Source: Paulownia fortunei (Eukaryota > Streptophyta > Magnoliopsida > Lamiales > Paulowniaceae). From it: 64,000 nt of DNA. Location of the stretch: NCBI GenBank assembly GCA_019321725.1, contig CM033108.1, forward strand, positions 8,512,060-8,576,059, written 5' to 3'. The position numbers and the translations under genes were made by a program. The notes beneath the pieces were generated by a model, which worked only from the letters and a program-made list of their open reading frames with translations, made no database searches and was not told the DNA's origin. This document shows, in pieces, positions 10,760-22,510 of the stretch. Numbering within the stretch: position 1 is the first letter of the stretch; every line of letters starts with the position of its first letter.

Positions 10760-12353
10760 ATGAGAAAATTTAGAAATGGAATCTTGATCCCTTTTGATTC
10801 GCAAATTAAAAAGACTTGCAAACAAAATCGAAATGAAAAGAGAGAAGCCTCCATATCACCACAAGACATTATGGAAGACAACAGGGTAGCTAATGATAAC
10901 AACAATGTACCACAATAGGAAAAAGGGTCAACAATAGTGAGTTTCGTGATTATGCATTGTCATTGATGAATGAAAACCTTATTGGAATCAGCCACCCTAT
11001 AATTTAAGCCAACAATTTTGAGCTAATCATACAAATGGTTCAAGCTAATCAATTCCGCGAGTTAGCCAATGAGGATCCAAAAGCACATATAGCTAGTTTT
11101 CTTGAAATATGTGATACATTTAAGAACAATGGTGTTACTGATGACGCCATTAGACTGAGGTTATTTCCTTTCTCACTAAGAGAAAAGGCAAAGATTTGGT
11201 TGAACTCATTGCCACCAGGTGCAATCACCACATGCTTAGCTCAAACTTTCCTAGCTAAATACTTCCCACCAGCTAAGACAACAAAGATGAGGAATGACAT
11301 TACTATCACCCAATATGACTTGGAATCATTGCACGAAGCATGGAAAAGGTATAAAGATTTGTTGAGAAGGAGTCCCCATCATGGTCTGCCAGAATGGTTG
11401 CAAGTTTAGATATTTTACAATAGATTAAGTAGCGTAACCCAAACTTTAGTTGATGTAGCCACTGACATAGCTCTTATGGGCAAGACATATGAGGATGCTT
11501 ATGATCTTCTTGAGACCATGGCTACAAATGCTTATCAATGGTGTTCTGAGAGAAATGCACCAAAAAAATCATTTGGAGTTCATGAAGTTGACGCACTCAC
11601 TGCTCTGACTCCCCTCACTGCCCAAGTTGCTACATTATCTTAGCAACTTAGCTCTTTTATTGCTAATTCGGTTCCAACATTAGTTGAGGTTTGTAATTTT
11701 TGCAATGGTCCTCACCCAAGTATAGAGTGTCAAATTGGGAACCCATTCGCTCTATCTTAGCCAGAGCAAGCATAGTTTGTGGGCAATGCTACACGACAGA
11801 ACAATCCATACTCCAACACCTATAATTCAGAATGGCATAACCATCTAAATTTTTCATGGAGGAATAGGCAAAATGCAGTGAGACCACCACCATCAAATTT
11901 GTAGCCCTTAAATCAATCTCAACAAACACTTAAAGTCTCTCTAGAAGATGCTCTCTCCCAACTAGCAGTGACTATAATTCAATTTATGGCAAAGACAGAG
12001 AAAACATTGCAGAAATAAGAGTTTTCTATTTAGAGTCAATCAGCCTCTATTCAAAACTTAGAGGTTCAAGTAGGCTAAATTGCCAATATGCTGAGTGCAA
12101 AACCTCAAGGGTCATTTCTTAGCAACACAGAGACTAACCCTAAGGAGAATGTGCAGGCCATTACTTTTCGTAGTGGTAAAGAGTTGCCAGAGCTAGAAAG
12201 AAAAGTCAATGAACAAAAGAATCCAAAAAATAAGAGCACGGTTGAGGAGTCTGATGAAGCACCAAGCAAAGAAATAAAGAAGCCTAAGTCGAAGCTATTT
12301 TCAAACAACCCTCCCCAATACATGTCTTCCATCCCATTTTCTCAACGCTTTTA
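10760..12353 (+). pseudogene. gag: gag (capsid/nucleocapsid) of the Athila element, broken
   Basis: Gag proteins form the particle that packages the element RNA. The best-preserved part is 11035-11409, a retrotransposon-gag domain with ASFLEICDTFKNNGVTDDAI, FPFSLREKAKIWLNSLPPGA and a following FLAKYFPP, typical of plant Ty3 gag. The domain continues in the same frame past a TAG at 11407. Further stops occur at 11641, 11758 and 11770, before the C-terminal stretch with ITFRSGKELPELE (12160-12200). An upstream fragment (10760-10917) looks like the normal Athila gag N terminus. No single intact frame spans the gene. Confidence 0.85.
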
Positions 12354-12387
12354 GAAACAAAAATTAGATAAGCAATTTTTTAAGTTT

Positions 12388-12954
12388 TTGGATGTCTTTA
12401 AAAAGTTGCACATTAACATTCATTTTGCAGATGCTTTAGAGCAAATACCCAGCTATGTAAAATTCATTAAAGATATCATCTCCAATAAACAAAAGTTGGA
12501 AGAATACGTGATAGTGACACTTACTGAGGAGTGTAGTGCTATTTTGCAAAGAAAGCTTCCACCTAAACTAAAAGACCCAGTGAGTTTTATGATTCCTTGC
12601 ACTATTGGCAATTCATTTTTTGATAAAGCTCTATGTGATTTTGGTGCAAGCATTAACTTGATGTCTCTTTCTGTTTATAGGAAGCTTGGGATTGGAGAAG
12701 CAAAGCCGACTACTGCAACTTGCTGATAGGTCCATTAAGTAGTCGAGGGGAGTAATCGAAGATGTGCTAGTAAAGGTGGATAAGTTCATTTTCCCAGCAT
12801 ACTTCATTGTTCTAGATATGGAGGAAGACCAAGAGATCCCTATCATTCTTGATCGACTTTTCTTGGCAATAGGAATGACCTCATCGATGTTCAGGAGGGC
12901 CAATTGATCTTGAGGGTGCAAGAGAAGTAAGTAACCTTTAATGTTGCAAAGTGA
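12388..12954 (+). pseudogene. pro: Aspartic protease domain of the Athila pol, frameshifted
   Basis: Retroviral-type aspartic protease would cut the Gag-Pol polyprotein. The open part (12388-12726) contains ILQRKLPPKLKDPVSFMIP and the active-site region ALCDFGASINLMSL, with Asp in the D-x-G position. The flap-side half continues after a frame break near 12720, with [20 protein letters not shown] and [13 protein letters not shown]. The missing Gly in the late ILGR-type motif (here ILDR) and the frameshift mark it as dead. Confidence 0.8.
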
Positions 12955-14361
12955 TGAAATATCCAAACAAGAAAGATTGCTTCTTGAGAGTGGATGTCAC
13001 CAAAGAATGTGTAAATGAATTCTTTCAATCAAGCTATCCCATAGATCCTCTTGAGGGTTATTTGGGAGGAGCAAATAATGATACAGAGATCTTGGAGTGT
13101 TTGAAGAGACTAGATGTTATGCCACATATGTTCATAAAGAGACCAATTAAAGATCTTGGCAAAGCCCCTATATATCCAGTACCTTCTATTGAGAAGCCAC
13201 CCACTCTTGAACTTAAGCAACTGCCAAATCATTTGAGGTTTGCATTTTTAGGTGAATCTTCTACTCTTCCTATTATTATTTATGTTACTTTGAATAATGA
13301 ATAGAAGAAGAAGCTATTGAGGGTGATAAGGGACCACAAGACAGCCTTAGAATGGTCTATAATTGATATCAAAGGTATAAGTCATCCATCTGAATGCAAA
13401 AGATACTGATAGAGAAAAGCTACAATCTATCCGTGGAGCATCAACGTCTACTCAATCCGAATATAAAAGAGGTGGTAAGAGCTAAGGTATTGAAACTAAT
13501 CAATACAATATTATCTATCCTATTTCTGATAGCGTTTGGGTAAGTCCTGTGCAAGTAGTACCTAAGAAATATAGGATAAATGTAATAGAAAATGATAATA
13601 GTGAATTAATCCCCACTAGAACTATAATCGTTTAGCGGGTATGCATGGATTATAGGAAGTTAAATAAAGCTACGAAGAAAGACCACTTTTCCCTACCCTT
13701 TATTAATCAAATGCTGGATAGGTTAGCTGGTCATTCTTTTTATTACTTCCTAGATAGATATTCAAGATATAATCAGCTTGTCATAGCACTTGAAGATCAA
13801 GAAAAAACCACCTTTACATGTCCTTATGGCACCTTTGCTTTCAGATGCATGTTATTTGGTTTGGGCAATGTACCGGCTACATTTCAGTGATGCATGATGG
13901 CCATATTTTTTGATATAGTGGAATATTTTATTGAGATATTCACGGATGACTTTTCTATTTTTGGTGATTCTTTTGATTCGTGTTTGCAACACTTAGCACT
14001 AATTCTCAAATGGTACGAGAAAACTAATTTGGTTATTAACTAGGAGAAATGTCACTTTATGGCTCAAGAAGGCATCATTTTAGGACATAAGGTTTCAACA
14101 AATAGAATTGAATTTGATTGTGCAAAGATTGAAACCATAGAGAAATTACCTCTACCAATGTCATTCAAGGGAGTACGGAATTTCTTAGGGTATGCTGGAT
14201 TTTACAAATGCTTCATCAAAAACTTCTCCAAAATTACAAAGCCTCTTTATACTCTTCTCATGAAAGAGGTACCATTTAAATTTAATGAATATTGCTTTGA
14301 TACATTCCAACATTTAAAAATTCCATTGGTATCGGCCCTTATCATGGTTGCTCCAAATTAG
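12951..14361 (+). pseudogene. pol: Reverse transcriptase region of the Athila pol, broken
   Basis: The RNA-dependent DNA polymerase would copy element RNA to DNA. The linker ORF 12951-13304 ends LRFAFLGESSTLPIIIY, the usual lead-in to RT. RT motifs follow: a decayed N-terminal part at 13400-13640, then MDYRKLNKATKKDHFSLPFI, YGTFAFRCMLFGLGNVPATFQ (13645-13890), FTDDFSIFG at the catalytic box (13940-13965) and FLGYAGFYKCFIKNFSKITK (14180-14250). The usual residue before the DD pair is replaced by Thr. Stops at 13888, 14041 and 14359 each fit a single C-to-T or G-to-A change. Confidence 0.85.
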
Positions 14362-14745
14362 ACCTTACCTTTCGAGCTAATGTGTGATGCAAGTGAGAAT
14401 TCCATTGGAGTAGTGTTGGGACAACATAAAGGTATAAATTTTTATGTTATATATTATGCTAGTCGAACACGAACTGATGCGTAGATGAATTATGCCACCA
14501 TTGAGAAGGAGCTTTTAGTTGTGATTTTTGGTTTCGATAAATTCTGCTTATATTTGATTAGCACTAAGGTGATAGTCTACACTAACCATTCTACCATCAA
14601 ATTATCTGACTGATAAATAAGATGCAAAGCCAAAGCTAATTCGATGGGCATTGTTTGCTACAAGAGTTTGATTTGGAGATTAGAGATAAGAAGGGAACTA
14701 AGAACTTAATTGCAGATCACTTATCTCAGTTAGAGCTACATGGTG
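14362..14745 (+). pseudogene. RNase H domain of the Athila pol, broken
   Basis: RNase H removes template RNA during reverse transcription. Visible motifs are ELMCDASENSIGVVLGQ with the first catalytic Asp, NYATIEKELLVVIFGFDKF with the catalytic Glu, and VIVYTNHSTIKLSD, where the usual Asp of the T-D-H motif is Asn. A stop at 14482 and a frame change near 14610 precede the terminal EIRDKKGTKNLIADHLSQLE, where RNase H passes into integrase. Confidence 0.8.
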
Positions 14746-14899
14746 AACATGAAAGCAAAAAAGCCCCTATCAATGAGACATTCTCGACTGAGCATCTCTT
14801 CTCAATTAACACTAGAAAACTTTCTTGGTTTGCAGACTTTGTGAACTATTTGGCTAGTAATGTGCACCTGATCAAACACATCAATAAAAGAAGAAATTT

Positions 14900-15870
14900 A
14901 TTGTAGATATGAAGCATTACTTTTGGGAAGACCCATTTTTGTATAAGAAATGTGTGGATCAATAAGAAGGTGTGTCCCTAATGATGAGATTCCGCGTATT
15001 CTTCATAATTGTCACTCATCATTGTATGGTGGTCATTTTAAAGGGAACAAAATTGCAACTAAGATTCTTGAGTTAGGTTTTTATTGGCCATCACTGTTTA
15101 GAGATGCTCAAGCGTTTGTGGCTGCGTGTGATAAATGCCAATAAACTAGAAATATCTCAAGGAGACATGAGATACCTCTTAACAACATCCTTGAAGTTGA
15201 GTTATTCGACGTTCGGGGCTTAACTTCATGGGATCTTTTCCACCTTTTTACAATAATGTCTATATCCTTGTGGCGGTGGATTACATTTCTAAATAGGTTG
15301 AAGCAGTTGTATTGCCTACTAATGAGTCCAAGGTGGTGATGAATTTGTTGTGAAAACACATCTTCACTCAATTTGGGACATCGAAGGCCATTATCAGTGA
15401 TGAAAGGAAGTATTTTTGCAATAAATAGCTTGCCAGTCTCTTAGGGAAATATGGTGTCACTCATAAAATTGCTACTGCTTACCATCCACAAATTAGTGGC
15501 CAAGTTGAGATTTCCAAAAGAGAGCTGAAGTGGATTCTAGATAAAACATTAAGCTCACGTCGAAAAAATTAGTCTATGAAACTTGACGATGCACTCTGGG
15601 CTTACCGAACTGCGTATAAGTATGTCACCTGATCAATTGGTGTATGGAAAGGCATGTCACTTACCTATAGAGTTAGAGCATCAAGTATATTGGGCAATTA
15701 AGAAGCTGAATTTCGACCTACATGCAGCTGGTGAAAATCGAAAGCTACAGTTGAATGAATTAGATGAATTGTGCTAATGGGCTTACAAAAATGCCAAGTT
15801 ATGCAAGGAACGTACCAAGAATTGGCATGATAAGCATATCCTACTATGAGAGTTTACTCTAGGTCAAAAA
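14900..15870 (+). pseudogene. Integrase of the Athila pol, broken
   Basis: Integrase inserts the cDNA into host DNA. The zinc-binding HHCC domain is readable at 14950-15144: LHNCHSSLYGGHFKGNK, then LGFYWPSLFRDAQAF, then CDKC. The catalytic core follows in shifting frames: VAVDYISK near 15275, IISDERKYF near 15395, and [20 protein letters not shown] near 15475-15530. A distal piece at 15583-15777 ends ENRKLQLNELDEL. Several stops and frameshifts separate the pieces. Confidence 0.82.
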
Positions 15871-17489
15871 GTTTTATTGTTTAACTCTCGTTTGCGATTG
15901 TTTCCAGGTAAGGTATGATTAAGGTGGTCTGGATCGTTCACAGTGGTCCAAGTTTTCCCACATATGCTATTGAAATTCAGAGTAAGGATCGAAAGTTTAA
16001 AGCCAATGGCCAAAGGCTCAAGGCATTCATTGAAGGTGGAAGAGATTTGCAAAAGTCTACCATCACCCTTTCTGAACCATCATCATGAACCTCGTCGAGA
16101 GTTAAGTTGAAGACTATAAACTACGCGTTTATTGGGAGGCAACCCAAGTCCTTTAAGAGTTTTCATGTTTTTTTTTTCTTTGTCACATTTGTTTTCTTGC
16201 ACTTATATCCTTTATATAGCTTAGGAGTAGATTCTTAGGTTGCCTTAAGTCAAAATTTTAGTATCCCTAATCCTCATCTTTTTATTTTGGTTGTAGGTTC
16301 AATTAGAATACTGAAACCTTACAATTTAAACAAATTTTGACAATGGAGCCACAATTCCAATTTTCAGCGTAATTTTTAAACCAGAAACCCAGTCTTATGT
16401 TCCAAAGCCCTAATCTTTAAAAAAAAAAATTGAGTTGGCGTTGCGGCGCCTAAAACCAGAGCCACAATGTTAGTACTGCTGGACAGTCCAGTGCACTTGG
16501 TGCCGCAACCCTTGAAAATGGAGCCGCTTTTCCCTTGCTGTCAGTGTACTTAGCACCGCGGTGCTTGCCTGTAAAAAATAATAATAAAAAAATAATAAAA
16601 TGAAAAATCAACTCTCCTTTTTCCCCCAAATCCTTAATTTTCCTCCCTAAATCCCAAATTCCACTACTACCACACCTCAATCGAGCCACTACTGATGTCA
16701 CCTCCATCCATCACCACCACAGCATCACCAAACCAGCCCTCTACCAATATCAAATTCTCATCACCCACTACCGGCAGCACAACCACCCTCATCGCCACCG
16801 CCTTTCGCCGTCGTACACCACCACCGATACTCCTTCCCTGCCATCTTCCGAACTCAACCCCGTTACCCACACCCATTATACTAGCTTCCCAAACCATCTC
16901 TTTCATGTGCTACCACAAACTTGGTGCTTCTTTATACAGCTCCAATGTTATTTTCTAATGGTGGCATGTGTCCATTGGTTTGTAAGTCTCTCTTGGATTT
17001 CTTATTTTTGGATTTTTGGGGTTAGACATGTTGCTAAAATTAGTGCAATGAGATTAAGTTATTAGCTTTTGAGTTGGTACCTAACTTAAGTTAGACTTGT
17101 CTATCATTGTGACTAGTGTGGGTATTATATCAAACACCTACTACTTATTCATATTCTTGAGTTTCATTGTTCACCTTACTATGTTCATAGGCCTGTGGTA
17201 ATTTGGGTCTTTGTAGTTAAGCTAATTATGGTTGTTGTAGCTTGCTATTGATGGTCGGTTGTGCTTTCAAATACTTGTTTGATTTTTCTTTGGGATTGCA
17301 TTCACATTTAGAACCTTGTCTTTTTATTGCTTTTCATCAACTACTGCGGTTTTCTTCTTGGATTGTGGCTGGTTTTTGGGTTGTTTACACTGAGGCATCC
17401 TTTGTTGTGATTTGCGGCGTGTTAAGATTGTGAGTGGACATTGTATATTCTGAGTTTTCAATTTAATTCATTTGAAGTTTTGGTTTCAC
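15871..17489 (+). other. Noncoding region between pol and the 3' ORF of the Athila element
   Basis: After integrase, 16130-16330 is a T-rich leader-like stretch. At 16430-16560 are GC-rich words (GGAGCCGC, GTGCCGCAACC) like those in the LTRs at 8990-9040 and 20320-20400. A CACC-rich stretch at 16690-16860 gives open frames on both strands with no recognisable protein. I see no supported gene here. Confidence 0.6.
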
Positions 17490-18250
17490 GTTAAACATAC
17501 CTCCCAAGAAAAGTGCTAAAGAAAAAGACATTACTTCTGGATTTGGTACTTGGGATCGAAGTCGGTTTGTTAGTACGACGGAGGAAACATGATACAACAA
17601 AGTTGTCACCAAGAAAAAACTTATCCCGAAGAGAGGTTTGGAGTTACCTTATTATGAATCCTGGGGCGACATTGAAAACTAAATTGCTGAAAGAAGATAA
17701 ACTATCTTCTGTGCTCATCTTGATCCTGCTATTTTCATGGTGGTGCAAGAATTCTATGCCAATACCCATGAACATAACAACAAGGTTGTTTTTGTGCATG
17801 GTAAGTAGGTTTCTTTTAGTTGGAGAAGCATAAACTCCATTTACCACCTACCTCAGGAGTTTGCAGATGAGTACCATCCCTAATATTGGAGCCAGATTTG
17901 CAACAAATCCTCACTACCTTATACAGTGTAGGTACAGAGTGGACTGGGTCTATGCGTGGTTCGCGGACACCTATCTTTTTCCCTACATCCTCGCTGAGCA
18001 TGCTTGATAAAGCCTAGCTCTATTTTATTTGTGCCTAATTGATGCCCACTACCCATACTAGCTGTGTGACCAAAGAATGTGCCATTTTACTCTATGCCCT
18101 TAAAGTCGGCCGTAGTATTAATGTAGGTAGGGTTATTCAGGACTCCATATCTTACACCCTCCAAAGCACAACCACCAGTAGCTTACCTTATCCCTCCAGG
18201 CCAGAGTTCAGTGGCCTACCAAAGAGCTGCTTATACCACCCACTAGTGTT
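17490..18250 (+). pseudogene. Broken 3' ORF: putative plant transposon protein domain
   Basis: In one frame from 17490, with stops at 17590, 17677, 17697, 17806 and 17880, the reading includes RSRFVSTTEE, KKKLIPKRGLELPYYES, FCAHLDPAIFMVVQEFYANT, VVFVHGK and INSIYHLPQEFADEYHP. A second frame at 18039-18180 continues with VTKECAILLYALKVGRSINV and GRVIQDSI. This is the pattern of the domain catalogued as putative plant transposon protein, often found 3' of pol in Athila-type elements. Its biochemical role is not known to me. The position corresponds to the envelope-like ORF of some Athila copies, but no membrane segment is seen. Confidence 0.7.
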
Positions 18251-20057
18251 ATCGACCACTGTATCACTGATAGTTATCATGACCCCCCTGCTCCCATACC
18301 ACCCTCTCTTACTGACATCGATGATCCTCCTGTTGATGATTCTATCATTGTTGAGCCTGAGGATGCACCTGTTGTTATGCCTCCTCCTACGAGTGTTGTT
18401 CCTCCTCCTCTTCCACTATCCTCAATATACTTTGAGATGTTATATGTTGAGATTATTTGTTAGAACTGGCAGACTAAACATCATATTGCTAGAATGGAAG
18501 CCTACATATCTTATTCAATGGAGCATCACCGTGCCTTAGAGTGATCCATGCAGGGCGACACGTCGCAACCCTTTTTTTGAGCCTCCTGAGATACCTCATT
18601 TCTCTCATGAGTCACCGCCTATAGATGATGTTGCTCGCTAATATTTTCACCACATAGTGAAGTCCTTCACTTTCATTTCTTTCTTAGCCATTGAGGACAA
18701 TGTCAGTTATAAGTTTGGGGGTACTTTTGGTTCTTTTTGTTGCTTTTGTGTGTGTTTTGGTGGTCATTTTATTTTTTTTTACATTTTTTACTATTGGCAT
18801 GTTTAGTGTTGTTAAATTGTTTACTTTGTTTGCTTTTCGTACATATAAAAAAATTGTTGAAAATTGAGTTATATTATGGTGAATCATCTCTGCCAATGAT
18901 AAGAACTTGATTGTTGGGTTGATAATTTTTTTTAGAATGCTAAAGTGTGTTATGTCAAGTTGTTGGTTTTATATATTGATTTTAGCTTACTTTGAGATTC
19001 TTGTCTATATTGAGCACATAGCCAGTTGTCGAATTTTGTTTAGAGTACTTAGAGATAGTTTATGAGGATAAGTATTTTCCTAAAGATCCCACCAACTCTA
19101 GAACTCGTTTGATCATTAGTTGAGGTGAAATTCTAGATGACATAGCATGTATGAAATAATTTAGGCCATCTTCGGACTACTAGAGCCTATAAAGCCTACC
19201 AAATTCTCACGATTTATCCCTAGTGTCCCTTTGAGCCTAAATGAACCTTATTTCACCTTAGAAATCATACCTAGCCTCACAATATTTTTATCTACGTTTC
19301 TACCCTTCACCCCACAAATTCATGTAGAGATCATGTTCACAAATAGGAGAAATATATATGAATTGGGTGGTATTGATAAATGTTGTGTATGATCTCCCTG
19401 ATCTAAAAAGAAAAGAAAGAGAGAGAAAAAATAAGAAACAAAAGACACTTTAAAAAAAATTATCCCCTTGCTAGCAAAGCAAAACAACATAAGTTTGGGG
19501 GTGTACAAATTCTTGAAATATATATATATATATTAAAAAAAGGGAAGCAAAGTGTAGGAAGATTGAAAGGCGTGCAAGCCAACATGATTTTCTAATATTT
19601 GAATTTTTAGGTGATGTTGAGCCATTTTACTATCCAAATAATCTACCATTACCTAAGCCTTACATTACAAGTTTTGAAAGTTCTTTTGATCCTTGTTGCT
19701 GTATTTATTTACATTAGTGGAGATAAGTGTGAAAAATGAGTTTATGGAGTTATGAAGAATCATCACATCATAATTAAAGTGGATATTTTAGAAAATGCGT
19801 TACTTTATAAACATATTTGGGTGACAAACTTGATTTGATGCATTTGTTATACACACACACTCAAGATCATGAGGTTAAGTCGAAATTGGCATATATATCA
19901 GCATTGTTGATATAATCACCTTTTTGCTATTCTTTTTAAATTATTACCTTTAGTAATTTTTTAGAATGGATAACGATTCATTGGTGGTATGACTTAGATT
20001 TTTCTTAAGTTATTCTTGTTAGTTTTGTTTTTGTTATTTTGATTTTAAGTTTTTGCT
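18251..20057 (+). other. Long 3' untranslated region of the Athila element
   Basis: This is noncoding. Two landmarks typical of the region occur: TTGAGGACAATGTCAGTTAT followed by AAGTTTGGGGGT (18691-18722), and ACATAAGTTTGGGGGTGTAC (19487-19506). Both resemble polypurine-tract contexts repeated inside the 3' region. A TTGAGGTGAAATTCTAGATG stretch (19120) and TTACATTACAAG (19661) are shared with the minus-strand element at 35736-36420, which supports common ancestry. Confidence 0.65.
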
Positions 20058-20091
20058 TGAGGACAAGTAAATGTTTAAATTTATGGATATT
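20058..20091 (+). other. Polypurine-tract region of the Athila element
   Basis: TTGAGGACAAGTAAATG leads into TTTATGGATATT directly before the TGATAAG start of the 3' LTR. It is weaker in purines than the two internal copies at 18691 and 19487, probably through decay. Confidence 0.55.
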
Positions 20092-21275
20092 TGATAAGTT
20101 GGTTTTATACAAATTATTTTATATCCTTTTACTTAATAAATTATTATCTTCAAGCATTTTAGGTCGATTTTTTGTGTTGTTGTGTTATTGTGTAGATCTC
20201 ATAGAAATGAAAAGAAAATTTGGAAAAGAAAATAATTTTTTTTAAAAAAAATTGGAAGTCATGCTACGACTCAAGAAAATGGAGCTACGACACCAATTGG
20301 ACAGATAGTTTGGGGTTGTGGCCCTAGAAATCAGAGCCGCGGCGCCAGTGAGATAGAGAGTTTGGGCCGAGGCCCCATAAATCAAAGTCACGGCCCGAGT
20401 TCGTGAAAATTTTAAAACACAATTTTTAGTTCGATTTTGGGACTTCTTTTGGAGGACTATAAAAGGCATCTTCCAATACACATTTGGTGATCTCTCCGGG
20501 GCTGAAAAATACAGAGAAAAATGAGAGGAAATGAGAGCAAGGCTTCAATATTCAAGATTCGGGGTTTTTTCTTCAAGATTTCAAAGTTCTTCTTTTCTTC
20601 TCCTTTTCTCTTGCCTTTTGTCATAAATTCAAATTTGTCTATGGATTTGATAAATATGATTAGGGGCTAAGTTTCCTATCTAGGGTTTTGATGTAACCTA
20701 ATTAGGAAGATTTAAATTTATCTTTCAATTCAATTGAATGCTTATTTGATCTAGTTGAGTTTTCTACATAAGTCTTAATGCTTTCAATTACTGGGCCATT
20801 AATTGAATAATTTCTTAATCATATTGACCCGAGAGGTGATATATATATGTAGTTCTGTGTATAAAAATCATAAATTATATGTAAAATAGGAATATACTTG
20901 CATGGTTGTGTAATTTTTGATTAAGATCCATGGAGCCTAATAATTTATTGATTGTTTAATTCACATAGGAATATAGTGGATTAGCAATTGGTAAAATTTT
21001 TATTAGACCTTGGGATAGGCTATTGAATAATTAAGGAATTCTCGACTATAAGCTAAAATAAATAAATTGTGATTGTTGCAATTGAGTATTCAAATCGGAC
21101 TAATTACGGTGAAATCATAACCCTAGGTCTTTAAATCATTGAATTTCATACTTATTTGATTTTGCATATTAGTTTAGTGATAGTTTATTTTAGTTTGTAT
21201 TAATTACCACCCACTTTTATTTGTTCAAATAAAATTTAACGATAACATGTACTTGTGTTCACAAATTTCATAACA
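20092..21275 (+). repeat. 3' LTR of the Athila element
   Basis: The LTR runs from TGATAAGTTGG to ATAACA, and is followed by the AAGAG target duplication. It aligns with the 5' LTR throughout, apart from the missing second copy of the 627-bp unit and a deletion of about 80 bases near 21240. The TATA box is at 20458-20465. Confidence 0.9.
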
Positions 21276-21280
21276 AAGAG

Positions 21281-22510
21281 GGCGATTTCTTTCATTCTTG
21301 CTGAATTTCTAGTTTCCTATTATTTTTCTAACTCTAATTAGAAGATAACAATATATGTTAGGAAAGTTGTCTTATTATCCGTTTTGTAAATGTCAAAATA
21401 AATATCTTATATTTATTTATTACACATGTTGTAATATCACATATTTTCGATAATCTTAATATTTATAATTAACATCCAACATAGAAAATAATTTTCTACA
21501 AATATAAGCATAATTTAATTTGTTTCATTAAATTCATTTACAGTGTTTACGAAGGTGGATTGGGGACCTATGGACCTATAAATACAAACTCCAATAAATT
21601 TGGATTAAATAATTTAACTCTTTAATTAATTATTCAATTTATTAATTTCAAGATTATGCCACTAAAAAACTGGTATTGCATTGTTGTAATTATAAAATAA
21701 TTTACTCTGATTATTATTCAGTAGTTCATTGATATAATCATTACATATGATTTGACCTTCCGTAGACGATTGATAATTAAAGCTATATTTTTCTTTGACC
21801 TCTTTAATTATTTTTTGTTCATTATCTATCTTTAATTCACTAGTAAATAGTTAATTTATCACAAGTAATAAATTTAGCGCACTACTATTTAATCCTAGAA
21901 TTAACTGATCAAGGGAACCGTCTTTTTACTTCTCATAGGAAGGTATGTATTTCATACTTGTAAGTTACATTCCTTACTACCTATCTCAATATGATCCAAA
22001 AATGTGTTTACGAATGCTAACTAACAAACCTTTAACGAGCAAATCAAAGATCACACTAAAATAAATAGGAGTCTATAACTACTTAGGATTAAGGTCAATC
22101 TATATATGATCATCCATTGATATTAATTGAATTTTTAAAAAACAACAAATTTATGTGAAAATTTAAATTATATCTAGTCCAATTCTATATAGTCACATTA
22201 TAGAAAAATGCCTCCATTTAGATATCAATACATCAATATCCGGATAGCATCATTACATTCTTAATGTTAATAGCTCATTAATAATAATAATAATTAAAAA
22301 TCCCAATTTTATTTAAATTTATTATGGATTAATTTAGTTTATTATCTATAATCTTAATCCTTTCGTATATATTAAAATTATAATTATATTAACAAATAAG
22401 AATTATTTGATATCCATAAACATACAATTATACAAAAAAATGTGTGTAAAATATTAATTTTTAATTCTGTAAATAATGTACAATTACATTTTAGGGCACT
22501 ATCCCTAACA
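21281..22510 (-). repeat. Copia-type LTR, interrupted by the Athila element
   Basis: On the minus strand it begins TGTTAGGGATAGTGCCCTAA at 22510, a start typical of a group of plant Ty1/copia LTRs. It contains TATTTATAGGTCCATAGGTC (around 21570), with a TATA-like element. No partner LTR or primer site is visible, so it may be a solo LTR. Its distal part appears to continue on the other side of the Athila insertion, leftwards from 8789. The flanking bases at 22511-22515 (CTTAC) have no confirmed partner. Confidence 0.55.

Larger units (their letters stand above)
8795..21275 (+). mobile_element. Athila-lineage Ty3 LTR retrotransposon, complete but inactive
   Basis: The 12.5-kb element is bounded by AAGAG target duplications at 8790-8794 and 21276-21280. 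In order it has a 5' LTR (8795-10614), a decayed tRNA-Asp-type primer-binding site, gag, protease, reverse transcriptase, RNase H, integrase, a long 3' region with a further broken ORF, a purine tract and a 3' LTR (20092-21275). Every coding domain has stops or frameshifts. The domain order (RT-RH-INT), the TGATAAG LTR start and the extra 3' ORF fit the Athila group of plant Ty3 elements. The sequence around it appears to be a copia-type LTR into which it inserted. Confidence 0.9.

Noticed and set aside
16695..16958. Open frame rich in Pro, Thr and Ser within the Athila 3' region
   Set aside because: The composition comes from CACC-type low-complexity DNA, and the opposite strand is open too. 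No domain is seen.
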